IMG/VR virus record: IMGVR_UViG_3300028114_001015
Coordinates: 1 to 34,298 of that record
Reading direction: 5' to 3' (one strand)
DNA: 34,298 nt
From: a virus
A model generated the notes under the pieces. That model was given only the letters and a program-made list of their open reading frames with translations, was not told where the DNA came from and did no database searches. A program made the position numbers and the translations under genes. Of the stretch, positions 22,317 through 29,681 are shown piece after piece; the first letter of the stretch is position 1; each line of letters begins with the position of its first letter.

Positions 22317-23173
22317 GGTTTTAAGTAATAAATCTCCTGTTGTTTGCCGTTTTCGCGCCGTCCGCCTGGCGCCCTTACCCACTGCCATTTGAGCCAAAGC
22401 TTGCTGTCGTGACCTAAAAACACCGCGTGCCGGAACCAGCGCAACTGTTCGCCCTCCGACAGCGCCTCGGCGTCGAACCACCCGTGCACGCTTTTGCCGC
22501 CCGAGTAGACGGCCAGCCGCAGCGGGCAGCGCGGATGGTCTAAGGAGGCAATCGCGTTGCACTGCTCCTCCAGGTCGGTGCCATAGTCGCATTCGATCAC
22601 CAGCCAACGCCGCCGCCGGCACGAGTTACCGCGGCACCGCGCCGAAGGCCGTCCGTCGGCCAGCCGCCCCTCCGCGGCCCGCATCGCGTTCGGCACGCAA
22701 AATTGCACATTGTGCAAGAAATCCCGCCACTCCTCCAGCGGTCGCGTTTCCGCCTGGTATTCGTTTGCCCCGGCGCAGACCCACGCCCCCGGTGCGTAAA
22801 GCATCTGCCAAGCTTCAGCGGCCGCCGCCCCGCAAGGCTTCGGCCCGAACAACCCGCGGCCGTCCCGCTTGCTGCGCGCTTCGCGGCTTGGTAAAGGCCA
22901 ATCTGGCACTCGCTCCCGCTCGGCCACCGGACCCGCCTGGACCGCCCGCACGGCATCCCGCACCGCACGCCGGATCTCCCCCGTAAAATCCCGTGTCGCG
23001 TTCCAGCCCAGCCGATCCGAAATATTCAACAGCACCGCCTCAAGCTTCTCTGGCGACTTATGCCTAGCGCCGTAGAAAGCCACCTTGTTGATCCAATCAT
23101 GCCGCGGCATCCCATCCGGCACGCCCTCAAGGAGCCGGCGGAAGCTAGTAGAGTAAGAATCAAGGACGGCCAT
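22313..23173 (-). CDS. Archaeo-eukaryotic primase (AEP)-like protein
   Basis: The C-terminal half shows AEP-type motifs. RRWLVIECDYGTD holds the acidic motif I region, then LAVYSGGKSVHGWFDAE gives motif II with its S-x-H pattern. FLGHDSKLWLKW and VRAPGGRRENGKQQEIYYL follow as the motif III region and a nucleotide-binding end. The N-terminal half (1-130) is helical and unassigned. The ATG at 23173 shares one base with the polymerase stop (TAATG), so it is co-translated with it. At 286 residues it lacks a fused helicase; the next gene supplies that. It would make primers for the family A polymerase. Confidence 0.72.
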   Translation of the reverse strand: MAVLDSYSTSFRRLLEGVPDGMPRHDWINKVAFYGARHKSPEKLEAVLLNISDRLGWNATRDFTGEIRRAVRDAVRAVQAGPVAERERVPDWPLPSREARSKRDGRGLFGPKPCGAAAAEAWQMLYAPGAWVCAGANEYQAETRPLEEWRDFLHNVQFCVPNAMRAAEGRLADGRPSARCRGNSCRRRRWLVIECDYGTDLEEQCNAIASLDHPRCPLRLAVYSGGKSVHGWFDAEALSEGEQLRWFRHAVFLGHDSKLWLKWQWVRAPGGRRENGKQQEIYYLKP

Positions 23174-24891
23174 TACTTTCCATATGCCTCCATGATCTGC
23201 GCCTCGCACTCCACCGGCAGCTCCGGCAGCCAAACTGGCGCCGTGCTCATAATTTCCCGCACCGTGACCAGATCCTTTTCGGCGGTATCAATTAATACCT
23301 CGCACACGATCTCGTCGTGAACGTGCAGCACAACAGGGATACCTGCGGCCTCAATTTTCAGCACCATATCGGCCATCACATCCCGCGCCGTGCCTTGGAT
23401 CAGGTTTTCGCAAAGCTTGCTGCCCCAATAGCGAACCCGCTTACCGCTCTTAATGACCGAGCACTCGCTGCCTACCAGCTCAAAGTAGCGGAGCGGACGG
23501 CCGGCCTTAGTCTTGATCGACAGCACCGACTCGGCCCTGCCGAACGCCTTGTCCAGGCGCTCCCACAACCCGACAATCCGAGGGTTGGTCTGCCGGAACT
23601 CCTCGACAAAGGTCTTGGCGTCTAGCTCGTCCAAGTCAAGGCCCGCCATGATCTTGGCCACCCGTCGGAACGTAACCGGCCCCGCCCCGTAGGAGAGCCC
23701 CAGCACCCTCGCCTTGGCCAGCGCGTAAAGCTTTGGTTGCTCCTTCTTGAGCGGCCCGCCCTCCCACATCATCGTCGCCCGGGCGTGCGCCTCGTAAAGG
23801 GCCAGACCGCTCCGCAGCCCCGCCAGCATTTCTGTATCCCCGCAAAGCACCGCCAGCACCCGTGGTTCGATCTGCGCGAGATCCGAAACGATAAAGACCT
23901 TACCCCCCGGCGGCTTGATCAACCCGCGCACATCGATCCCGCCCTCGGCATCCCGCGAATTAAGGTTCTGCAAATTCAGGCCGTCTGACCCCGACCAGCG
24001 TCCGGTGACCGCGGCGCCGTAGTAACGCAGCGCCCCGTGCAGCCGGCCGTGCCCCGACCGCTTAACCATCGCCCCGATGACTGTTCGAGTGCGGTTAAGC
24101 CGGCGCCACTTGTTAATCGCCCGCACCCAGGGCACTGACTTTTCGTTAGAGTCCAACCACGCCTGCCAAGCTTCGCTTTTCTCCGCGGTCGTTTCCGGCG
24201 GCACTAGCCCTAACCGAGAGCACTCAGTAAAAAGTTCCAGCCTCGAGGTCGGCGGCTTGCCCGCGGCCGTCCACGGGATCTTACCCGCGGCGGTCTTAAG
24301 GCTTTTGTCCAGCTTTACCAGCGCAGCCTTGGCTGCGTCTTGGTCAAATCCGATCCCGCGGGCTGCCATCATCCTCGTATGCCGCGAGAGCAGGCGCTCG
24401 CTCTCGGGCCAACGGTGCGAAAACTTCTTCCACAGCTCGTAGCACAGCCGGGCATCCTCCAAGGCATACTCGGCAATCTCCGCGGCCAACGGCGTGAAAA
24501 GCGTTTCACCCATCATCGCATCCCGCACCGACTTATCCACCGCCACGCCCAGCCCGACCCGGCAAGCATCCTTAAGTGAGCGCGGATGTTGCAAGTAGCC
24601 CATAAGATCCGCCGTGCAATCCCACAAGGCCGGCCGCGGATACCAACCGTCAAGCTGGCCGTGCACTTGCTCATCAAAGGCGGCATTGTGCGAGATCCAG
24701 TGCGGGTAATTCGCGGCCTCGTCCCAGGGCGCATCCGACGGCTTGCCGGCATACTGCAACCCCTCGGCCCACATACTCACCGTATGCGCCGCAAAGCGCC
24801 CGTCGCGGACATAGGCCCACGCTCCCAAGTCTCGCACCGAATACTCACGCGAGTAGTCGGTCTCGTAGTCGATGGCGAGGACGTTGGTCAT
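23173..24891 (-). CDS. Family A DNA polymerase with 3'-5' exonuclease
   Basis: This 572-residue replicative polymerase has an N-terminal exonuclease: AIDYETD (Asp8, Glu10), SHNAAFDE (Asn69, Asp73) and YALEDARLCYELW (Tyr142, Asp146). The polymerase domain has motif A IVSDLAQIEPR (Asp337), motif B KARVLGLSYGAG and motif C HVHDEIVCEV (Asp526). No 5'-3' nuclease domain is present. Aligning motif B with E. coli Pol I puts Leu397 at the position of Phe762. In marine phage surveys Leu there has been linked to temperate or slow lifestyles. The ATG at 24891 overlaps the HNH gene stop (ATGA). Confidence 0.92.
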   Translation of the reverse strand: MTNVLAIDYETDYSREYSVRDLGAWAYVRDGRFAAHTVSMWAEGLQYAGKPSDAPWDEAANYPHWISHNAAFDEQVHGQLDGWYPRPALWDCTADLMGYLQHPRSLKDACRVGLGVAVDKSVRDAMMGETLFTPLAAEIAEYALEDARLCYELWKKFSHRWPESERLLSRHTRMMAARGIGFDQDAAKAALVKLDKSLKTAAGKIPWTAAGKPPTSRLELFTECSRLGLVPPETTAEKSEAWQAWLDSNEKSVPWVRAINKWRRLNRTRTVIGAMVKRSGHGRLHGALRYYGAAVTGRWSGSDGLNLQNLNSRDAEGGIDVRGLIKPPGGKVFIVSDLAQIEPRVLAVLCGDTEMLAGLRSGLALYEAHARATMMWEGGPLKKEQPKLYALAKARVLGLSYGAGPVTFRRVAKIMAGLDLDELDAKTFVEEFRQTNPRIVGLWERLDKAFGRAESVLSIKTKAGRPLRYFELVGSECSVIKSGKRVRYWGSKLCENLIQGTARDVMADMVLKIEAAGIPVVLHVHDEIVCEVLIDTAEKDLVTVREIMSTAPVWLPELPVECEAQIMEAYGK

Positions 24892-25679
24892 ATCTCGACC
24901 CACTTCGTAAAGCGGGAAAAGGCCGTTCTTAAATCAGACGCAACCAAACAATCCCAATCTTGAGTCGCAGGCCAAACCCTCGCCGCCAAAAACCAGTATT
25001 CCTCAAGCAGCTCTTTAGTCGAAAATAACACAGCGCATCTATTGAGGCGGCTGGCATTCCGCAAAAACCAATCGACTTCAAAGCAAGTCCCGTAAGCGCC
25101 GGTTCCGTCTATGTAAGCGAACATTGCGTCCGCGTTCTTCATCCAAGCATAGCACTTCTCGTAAACTTCTATCCTCCGGGCCATTCGACCGTGAACCGAC
25201 AAAGCGGAAAAATCACCAACGTAAACGTGCCCTCCGTCCTCCTCCAGCCACTCGGAAACCAGTTGTCCGTGTTGGCCGTCCCCATGCGCTGACCCGTGTT
25301 CGCTGTCGGCAAAATAAGGCCCAGCGTAAGAGACTTGGATCAGCCCGTCCTCGCTTGCCCACAAACTTTTGTAGCCCTCACCAAACTCAAGGTCGAACAA
25401 ACTGTGCCGCCAATCGCTTCTGCCGATCTTCCCTGCGCAATAAACCGAAAAGCGTTTTGTGGTCTTACCTTTCCCGTGCTTACCGCTATGGCAAGGCTCG
25501 CACAGCACCTCGAGGTCGTGATCCAACGCCTCCCACGGTTGTCCGCGGTATTTCTTGTGGTGAACGTGCAGGGTCGTCTTGTCGTCTTTGCACCGTTCGC
25601 ACTTCCATCCCCGCAGCTCGAGGATGTGCAAGCGGCGTTTCTGCCACCGCGGATCTTTGAGTTTCTGGGAGTAGGTCAT
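24888..25679 (-). CDS. HNH endonuclease fused to a nucleoside 2-deoxyribosyltransferase-like domain
   Basis: Residues 1-70 are an HNH nuclease with zinc-binding Cys27/Cys30 and Cys60/Cys63 around the catalytic LHVHHKKY (His40, His41). Residues 77-263 look like a nucleoside 2-deoxyribosyltransferase: FSVYCAGKIGRSDWRHSL, VSYAGPYFADSEHGSAHG and ADAMFAYIDGTGAYGTCFEV, where Glu201 is at the catalytic position of the family. That family exchanges bases on deoxynucleosides or hydrolyses nucleotides, so the enzyme might remodel nucleotide pools or modified bases while the HNH part cuts DNA. The ATG at 25679 overlaps the preceding gene's stop (ATGA). The fusion is unusual and appears uninterrupted. 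Confidence 0.82.
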   Translation of the reverse strand: MTYSQKLKDPRWQKRRLHILELRGWKCERCKDDKTTLHVHHKKYRGQPWEALDHDLEVLCEPCHSGKHGKGKTTKRFSVYCAGKIGRSDWRHSLFDLEFGEGYKSLWASEDGLIQVSYAGPYFADSEHGSAHGDGQHGQLVSEWLEEDGGHVYVGDFSALSVHGRMARRIEVYEKCYAWMKNADAMFAYIDGTGAYGTCFEVDWFLRNASRLNRCAVLFSTKELLEEYWFLAARVWPATQDWDCLVASDLRTAFSRFTKWVEI

Positions 25680-25927
25680 CGAACAAACTCCCCAAAAACC
25701 TTGTTGCGATTCTGCCGTGCTTCCTCGAGGTCTCGTGTGTTAAGCGACACGGCAATCCGCTCGCCCTTCACAAACTTGTTTGGTGCTTTGGTTGTAACCC
25801 TCGCCCAATACTTTCCGTTGTTGTTCCAGATAAAAGCGTCTGGAAATTCCTTGAACAAGTCCGCGGCGGCCGACTGGTCGCCGGCCAAGGCCAATTCCTT
25901 GAGTTGGTTTAGGCGCGGATTTTTCAT
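25676..25927 (-). CDS. Small protein resembling an integrase arm-binding domain
   Basis: The ATG at 25927 gives 83 residues; codons upstream are the nuclease gene in another frame. Residues 36-75 (FIWNNNGKYWARVTTKAPNK and then ERIAVSLNTRDLEEARQNR) resemble the AP2-like N-terminal arm-binding domain of tyrosine recombinases, a three-stranded sheet followed by a helix. No catalytic domain is attached and none was found elsewhere. It may be a free DNA-binding protein or a remnant. It overlaps both neighbours by 4 bases (ATGA). Confidence 0.5.
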   Translation of the reverse strand: MKNPRLNQLKELALAGDQSAAADLFKEFPDAFIWNNNGKYWARVTTKAPNKFVKGERIAVSLNTRDLEEARQNRNKVFGEFVR

Positions 25928-26730
25928 GCCACCTCCTTCCGCGGGTCGTAACCCTTCAACCGGCGCCACAGCACGCACGCCGCCTTGAACGCCTCCCACT
26001 CTCCGCGCAGGTTGTCGTGCTTGCAGACCTCCATGCGCCCGGGTTCGGTCGTGCTGATAAACACGTTGGCCGCGGTCACGCTTTCCAGCGCCTCCTCGCC
26101 CCAACGCGCTACGGCATAGGCCGCGAGCTGCATCCCTTGGCCGTCGTAAGGCGTGGCCTCTTTGCCTGGCTCCGTCTTGCGCGTCTTGTAGTCCAGAATT
26201 ACCGGCTGCCCCTTCTTACCCTTGCCGATCACATCGCAGCGGCCGGCGTAGCCTTCGATCTCGTTAACTAGGACAATCTCCCGCTCACTAAAGACCAAGC
26301 CATACTTGCGCTTCCATTCAAGCGTCGGCTGCACATACGGCAGCAGCTCGTCGGGCACGGCCTCGCCCTCAAAGACCTTCTCCAGCCCGTCGTGAATCTT
26401 GCTGCCGAGATCCGCGGCCTGCACTACTTGCGTGAACGCCGCCTCGATGATCCGACCGGTGTAGTAATCTTCCGATTCCTTGCCGTCCGGTGGACTGGCG
26501 AAAGCCGCTAAGGCAACCTGGTTAAGCTTCCACTTATCGAGACCAGGCTTGGCAATGACGCCGAGAATATTGGTTACGCTGGGCAGCAGCCCCAGCTTCT
26601 TAGCGTCCCTAATGGTCGCCGCCCTGAGTCCGTCGCCTTTTGACTTCGGCAACTGGTGACACGGTTCGCCTGTTGGCTTATACCAATGCGAGCCCGTCAG
26701 TCTTGCTTTTGTGTCCGCGAGAATGGCCAT
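25924..26730 (-). CDS. PD-(D/E)XK nuclease, RecB/Cas4-like
   Basis: This 268-residue protein has the RecB-type nuclease motifs. GSKIHDGLE (His113) is motif I. GYAGRCDVIG (Asp166) and VILDYKTRK (Asp180 and Lys182) are motifs II and III. QLAAYAVARW is the following QxxxY-type motif. Enzymes of this kind resect DNA ends and, in phages, often work with an SSB or annealing protein. No Cys cluster for an iron-sulphur centre was seen. The gene follows the SSB gene after a 61-base gap containing a strong hairpin, and precedes the small arm-like gene by overlap. Confidence 0.8.
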   Translation of the reverse strand: MAILADTKARLTGSHWYKPTGEPCHQLPKSKGDGLRAATIRDAKKLGLLPSVTNILGVIAKPGLDKWKLNQVALAAFASPPDGKESEDYYTGRIIEAAFTQVVQAADLGSKIHDGLEKVFEGEAVPDELLPYVQPTLEWKRKYGLVFSEREIVLVNEIEGYAGRCDVIGKGKKGQPVILDYKTRKTEPGKEATPYDGQGMQLAAYAVARWGEEALESVTAANVFISTTEPGRMEVCKHDNLRGEWEAFKAACVLWRRLKGYDPRKEVA

Positions 26731-26752
26731 GATGTAAGATGTGGGTTAGGGC

Positions 26753-26780
26753 GCCGGAGGAGGCTGCAACCTCCCCCGGC
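26753..26780. other. Strong hairpin between SSB and nuclease genes
   Basis: GCCGGAGGAGG and CCTCCCCCGGC form an 11-bp stem with one mismatch around a 6-base CTGCAA loop. There is no T tract on either strand, so it is not a classic terminator. It may protect the SSB mRNA or tune expression of the downstream genes. Confidence 0.6.
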
Positions 26781-26791
26781 TCCCGCTTCAC

Positions 26792-27361
26792 CTAGAACGG
26801 CGCATCGCCGTCTTCGTCTTCCTCAACCACGGCCACCGGAGCGGTCGCTTTGGCTGGGGCCGCGGCTTCGCCACCCTCGAGCAGTGCCGAGAACGCCGAG
26901 ACCGGCAGAACTTTGTCCTTCACTTCCTCCATCACTGGAGCCACCGAGGCGACCACCGCGTAGGGGTTGCCCGTCTTCTTGGACTCCTTGTGCGCGACTG
27001 TGATCTGAGCGCCGGAGCCTTTCAGCTCGCAGTAATCCCAGCCGTCCTTGGGCACCTCGCCGGTCAACTGCGTCAGAAACCCGCGCAGTTTCGCCTTCTC
27101 CCCGTTTGAGATCCGCATCGCCGTGATGGGCGAATCGCCGGTCTTCACTAGGTAGAGCTTGCCTTCCTTGTTCTTGAAGCCGAACACAAACGTCGTGATG
27201 TCAAGCTTCTCAATCTCGGTCGGGTTGTCGTATTTAGGACGCTCAACGCCAAACTTATCGACGATGTCCAGGATGGTTGCGAGGTAGGTGCCTTTCGGCG
27301 CCAGCTCGGTGATGCGCGGACCAGATCCGGCCACGCTTTTCGGTGCTTGCAATACTGCCAT
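26792..27361 (-). CDS. Single-stranded DNA-binding protein
   Basis: This 189-residue protein ends EEDEDGDAPF, the acidic tail with terminal Pro-Phe typical of bacterial-style SSBs, used to recruit partner proteins. The body (about 20-140) is a beta-rich OB-type region with ITVAHKESKKTGNPYAVVAS, and a flexible Ala/Pro-rich linker precedes the tail. It lies next to resolvase and nuclease genes in the replication operon. Sequence similarity to E. coli SSB is not evident, so it is likely one of the divergent phage SSB families. Confidence 0.75.
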   Translation of the reverse strand: MAVLQAPKSVAGSGPRITELAPKGTYLATILDIVDKFGVERPKYDNPTEIEKLDITTFVFGFKNKEGKLYLVKTGDSPITAMRISNGEKAKLRGFLTQLTGEVPKDGWDYCELKGSGAQITVAHKESKKTGNPYAVVASVAPVMEEVKDKVLPVSAFSALLEGGEAAAPAKATAPVAVVEEDEDGDAPF

Positions 27362-27365
27362 TTTA

Positions 27366-27776
27366 TTAGTTTTCCGTGAGGCTTGGTTGATTCGACAGCT
27401 CAGGCGCCTCAGGCTGGCTGCCGTTTTGCCCGCGCTGAAGTCGTTCGACCTCAGCCCGCAGGTTCAAAAGTTCTTTCCACATTGCGACGTAGTGGTGGGC
27501 GCAGACAAAGGCGCACCACTTCCACCCGTTGCGCTTCCAGAAGACAGCCGGCTGCAAGGCCGGATGCGCGTCCCGCTCCGCTTGGAGCAAGTAGGACGGC
27601 GAAAATGTTTCGGTGCGCTTGACCTCAACGTGGCACGGCAGATCGGTCACCACATCAGGCGAGTCATTGCCACCGGCAAACTGTTGGCCGCGCCTGGCAT
27701 CGAACCCATGCTCGCGGAGCAGCTCGCAGAACTCCCGCTCGCCACGCTTGCCCTTGTCGCGGCTCATCTTACTCAT
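27366..27776 (-). CDS. Hjc-like Holliday junction resolvase
   Basis: The start at the ATG at 27776 is supported by GGAGGG 8 bases upstream; a second ATG is three codons inside. The motif order is that of archaeal Hjc and phage resolvases: SRDKGKRGEREFCELL with Glu13, then FAGGNDSPDVV with Asp41, then HVEVKRTE with Glu51 and Lys53. These coordinate metal for symmetric cleavage of four-way junctions. At 136 residues it is close to Hjc, with an extra C-terminal helix rich in Leu and Arg (WKELLNLRAEVERLQRGQNG). It would resolve branched DNA before packaging. Confidence 0.78.
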   Translation of the reverse strand: MSKMSRDKGKRGEREFCELLREHGFDARRGQQFAGGNDSPDVVTDLPCHVEVKRTETFSPSYLLQAERDAHPALQPAVFWKRNGWKWCAFVCAHHYVAMWKELLNLRAEVERLQRGQNGSQPEAPELSNQPSLTEN

Positions 27777-28155
27777 TGTCCATGCCCTCCCCCTCGTATC
27801 GCTCGTCGTATTTCTCGCGCACGCTCTCCGCGATCTCGTCCAACGTGGCCCGCCGGCTGCGGCCCTCAAGGTTCACCAGCGTGACCGACAACTCCGCTTT
27901 CTCGGCCTTTAGCTCATCAATCGTTTTGACCAGGGCCAGCCCGAGCTGCTCACCTGCTTGCACTTGCACGCGCAGCAAATCCCGCTCGGCCTCCACCATT
28001 GCTAGGCTGGCCCGCAGTTCGTCGGCTTCTTGATATAGCCGCACAATACTAACCGCCATCGCGTCTACGGCGGAATTGCTGGCCGAGCAGGCTTGGAAGG
28101 ACTCCCCAAAGCCCACCCGCCCGACCAGCATTTCCCCTGCGAGATTGCTGCTCAA
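27769..28155 (-). CDS. Coiled-coil early protein
   Basis: This 128-residue protein starts with TTG (28155), which overlaps the preceding stop as TTGA and follows GAGGAGG at 7-base spacing. Residues 30-100 are a long amphipathic helix (ADELRASLAMVEAERDLLRV and LVKTIDELKAEKAELSVTLV), suggesting a dimeric coiled coil. A charged C-terminus follows. No family is recognised. It overlaps the resolvase gene by 8 bases. Confidence 0.65.
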   Translation of the reverse strand: MSSNLAGEMLVGRVGFGESFQACSASNSAVDAMAVSIVRLYQEADELRASLAMVEAERDLLRVQVQAGEQLGLALVKTIDELKAEKAELSVTLVNLEGRSRRATLDEIAESVREKYDERYEGEGMDNE

Positions 28156-28331
28156 AGTGTTTCCTCCTCTTGGTTGCCGCCGCGATATTTGCGAGCGATA
28201 ACCAACGCATCATCGAGGGCCAACAAGAGGCGGCTGTTCTGCTCGCGGAGAGCTTGATTTTGTTCCTCTACCACCGCGACCTTGCGCTTGAGGTCGACAA
28301 TAAAATCTTCCAATTCCATTTCGTGGCTCAT
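28152..28331 (-). CDS. Small 59-residue coiled-coil protein
   Basis: An ATG at 28331 overlaps the stop of the previous gene (ATGA) and the stop at 28152 overlaps the next TTG. The protein starts MSHEMELEDFIVDLKRKV, has a leucine-rich heptad section (VVEEQNQALREQNSRLLLAL) and ends in KYRGGNQEEETL. It is similar in style to the next gene and may pair with it. No function is known. Confidence 0.65.
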   Translation of the reverse strand: MSHEMELEDFIVDLKRKVAVVEEQNQALREQNSRLLLALDDALVIARKYRGGNQEEETL

Positions 28332-28753
28332 GATTTTCCTCCTCCGTGGTTCTTGATGGTGCTGGCGAAAATCTCGGCGGGATCAAGGTTGCACCCGATG
28401 AGGTCGCAGAACGTCTGGGCCTCCGCGCTGAGAAACCACGCACGCAACTGGCGATGTTCATGCGGCCCCTGGCTGCAACAGATGTTGGCGCGCTGCCTGT
28501 AGTTAAAATACTGCCATCCCCCTTTTTTGGCGCGCTTCATGCTGCGCTGCATGGCGAACGGCCAAGGGAGACACTCGCCCTGGGGCGTTATTAAACCGTA
28601 GCGAGCAAAGGTCGCCAAATCGTCGACCGCCTCCTCAAGAATCGCCCAGGCCAAAAGCTCCCAGCCACTGCGCTCGGGGCTTTTGCCGCCTGTCCGCATG
28701 GTGGGCTTGCCGTTGAAGCTAGAGCCCGTTAGTCCTTCCAGTTCGTGGATCAT
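28328..28753 (-). CDS. Hypothetical early protein
   Basis: The ATG at 28753 overlaps the stop of a small upstream gene (ATGA); upstream codons in this frame are other genes. The 141-residue protein is Trp-rich, with WELLAWAILEEAVDDLATFA (a helix), GGWQYFNYRQRANICC with two adjacent Cys, and a C-terminal helical segment from AWFLSAEAQTFCDLIGCNL. No family is recognised. The position between very small early genes and the coiled-coil genes suggests a takeover or regulatory role. Confidence 0.6.
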   Translation of the reverse strand: MIHELEGLTGSSFNGKPTMRTGGKSPERSGWELLAWAILEEAVDDLATFARYGLITPQGECLPWPFAMQRSMKRAKKGGWQYFNYRQRANICCSQGPHEHRQLRAWFLSAEAQTFCDLIGCNLDPAEIFASTIKNHGGGKS

Positions 28754-28857
28754 TTCAGCAGTTGCAGAATGGTGTTGACGGTCCACGCGCAGCCGAGGGC
28801 CAACGCGCAAAGAATCAGAAGGGCGATGAGCGATTGCTCTGGAGGGTGCGGCATCAT
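28750..28857 (-). CDS. Tiny single-span membrane protein (35 residues)
   Basis: Two adjacent ATGs (28857 and 28854) can start the frame, overlapping the stop of the preceding gene. The protein is a short polar head, then a hydrophobic segment LIALLILCALALGCAWTV, then a short tail. The stop overlaps the next ATG (ATGA). It is too short for confident prediction but its tight fit between neighbours supports it. Confidence 0.5.
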   Translation of the reverse strand: MMPHPPEQSLIALLILCALALGCAWTVNTILQLLK

Positions 28858-29018
28858 CGGGCGATGCGGTTGCGAAGTTGTTGCAGCGCAGCGGTCACGC
28901 GCTCGAGGAATGAAGGTGTGCCGCCTTGGGCTAGGCGCTCGCACACGGCCAGCAATGCGCTGGCGGGCAGGCATGGCCGCTCGCCGCGACGGTCGATGAC
29001 GCTCGGACGGATGCTCAC
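28854..29018 (-). CDS. 54-residue Arg/Ala-rich small protein
   Basis: A GTG at 29018 overlaps the preceding stop (GTGA) and has CAGGAGGA upstream at normal spacing. The protein begins SIRPSVIDRRGERPCLPASA and continues with LLAVCERLAQG and a C-terminal helix ERVTAALQQLRNRIAR. No family was recognised. The ribosome-binding site and overlaps on both sides are the main support. Confidence 0.55.
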   Translation of the reverse strand: MSIRPSVIDRRGERPCLPASALLAVCERLAQGGTPSFLERVTAALQQLRNRIAR

Positions 29019-29203
29019 TTGTGGTTCCTCCTGCGTGGTGCGCGGCGGTTTTCGCGTTCCAAGAGCGCGCTGACGCGATGATCGGCCAACTTGCGCTCGG
29101 TGGTGATGCCGGCCTTGCGGCCATACTCGTGGCCCGACATAAAGGCCAAGCCGATGAGGGCAGCCAAGGCCGAGGTTCCTGCGATGATGTTAATAGGGTC
29201 CAT
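29015..29203 (-). CDS. Small membrane-anchored protein (62 residues)
   Basis: The sequence opens MDPINIIAGTSALAALIGLA, an N-terminal membrane helix, then a basic soluble helix (SALLERENRRAPRRRNHK). The layout resembles inner-membrane spanin or small anchor proteins, but it sits among early genes, not in the lysis cassette. It lies 5 bases after the previous gene's stop and overlaps the next start (GTGA). Function is unknown. Confidence 0.55.
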   Translation of the reverse strand: MDPINIIAGTSALAALIGLAFMSGHEYGRKAGITTERKLADHRVSALLERENRRAPRRRNHK

Positions 29204-29208
29204 GTGTT

Positions 29209-29409
29209 TTATTTCTTCTGGTGTATTGGCGCGTCATACTTCTCGCGCAAAAATTTAGGGGTGGCTTTCGCCTTGCCCGAGACCAGCCAGGCTCGTAGAA
29301 CCTGACTGGCCCCACCGCGCACAAATTCACCCTGTTGGCGGGCCTCCTGCACCACGTCAGCGGGCAGTCGAACCGAGACAGGTAAAAGTATTTGCGCGTG
29401 CTTGGGCAT
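29209..29409 (-). CDS. Ribbon-helix-helix-like small regulator
   Basis: This 66-residue protein contains ILLPVSVRLPADVVQEARQQ followed by ASQVLRAWLVSGKAKA. A beta strand with alternating residues leads into two helices, the pattern of CopG/Arc ribbon-helix-helix DNA-binding proteins. RHH proteins bind palindromes as dimers; a perfect 17-bp dyad lies about 200 bases upstream. The ATG is at 29409. The fold call rests on the pattern only. Confidence 0.5.
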   Translation of the reverse strand: MPKHAQILLPVSVRLPADVVQEARQQGEFVRGGASQVLRAWLVSGKAKATPKFLREKYDAPIHQKK

Positions 29410-29420
29410 ATTACGGAGTC

Positions 29421-29660
29421 TTATTCAGATTGCATGACAAACTCGGCGCAACCGACAAGAACGGAAAGCGCGCAAACGTCTAATTCTTCGCACCTTGCGT
29501 CGAGCCATGTCACCATTTCTGGCGACATATCTACGGTGTGGATACAACCTCTATATGTCATGACTAATTGAGTATTAGGCTGTATGTATGCTGTATTATT
29601 TTGTTGATGTTCCCGCTGAACTTCAGCGGATTGACACTGTGGGCTTGTTATTACGGACAT
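29421..29660 (-). CDS. Hypothetical early protein, start uncertain
   Basis: The open frame from the ATG at 29660 gives 79 residues. An internal ATG at 29561 would give 46 residues beginning MTYRGCIHTVDMSPEMVTWL. The first 33 residues are low in protein-like features and cover a 17-bp dyad, so the shorter form is attractive. The C-terminal part (WLDARCEELDVCALSVLVGC) is helical and Cys-rich, with an alpha-helical pattern like RHH proteins. Function is unknown. Confidence 0.4.
   Translation of the reverse strand: MSVITSPQCQSAEVQREHQQNNTAYIQPNTQLVMTYRGCIHTVDMSPEMVTWLDARCEELDVCALSVLVGCAEFVMQSE
29613..29629. promoter_or_regulatory. Perfect 17-bp dyad CCGCTGAACTTCAGCGG
   Basis: Eight-base arms flank a single central base with no mismatch. 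The dyad lies in an AT-rich stretch between two RHH-like genes (29209-29409 and 29682-29936), about 50 bases before the alternative ATG at 29561. It looks like an operator for a dimeric repressor. Confidence 0.55.
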
Positions 29661-29681
29661 GAAGGTGGGTATTGCGCCGTA

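Noticed and set aside
22317-22622. Upstream extension of the helicase frame
   Set aside because: It overlaps the primase gene and is Arg/Ala/Gly-rich. The ATGA overlap at 22316 fits the operon.
26753-26780. Rho-independent terminator between SSB and nuclease
   Set aside because: The hairpin is strong but lacks a T tract on either strand, so it was recorded as a hairpin only.
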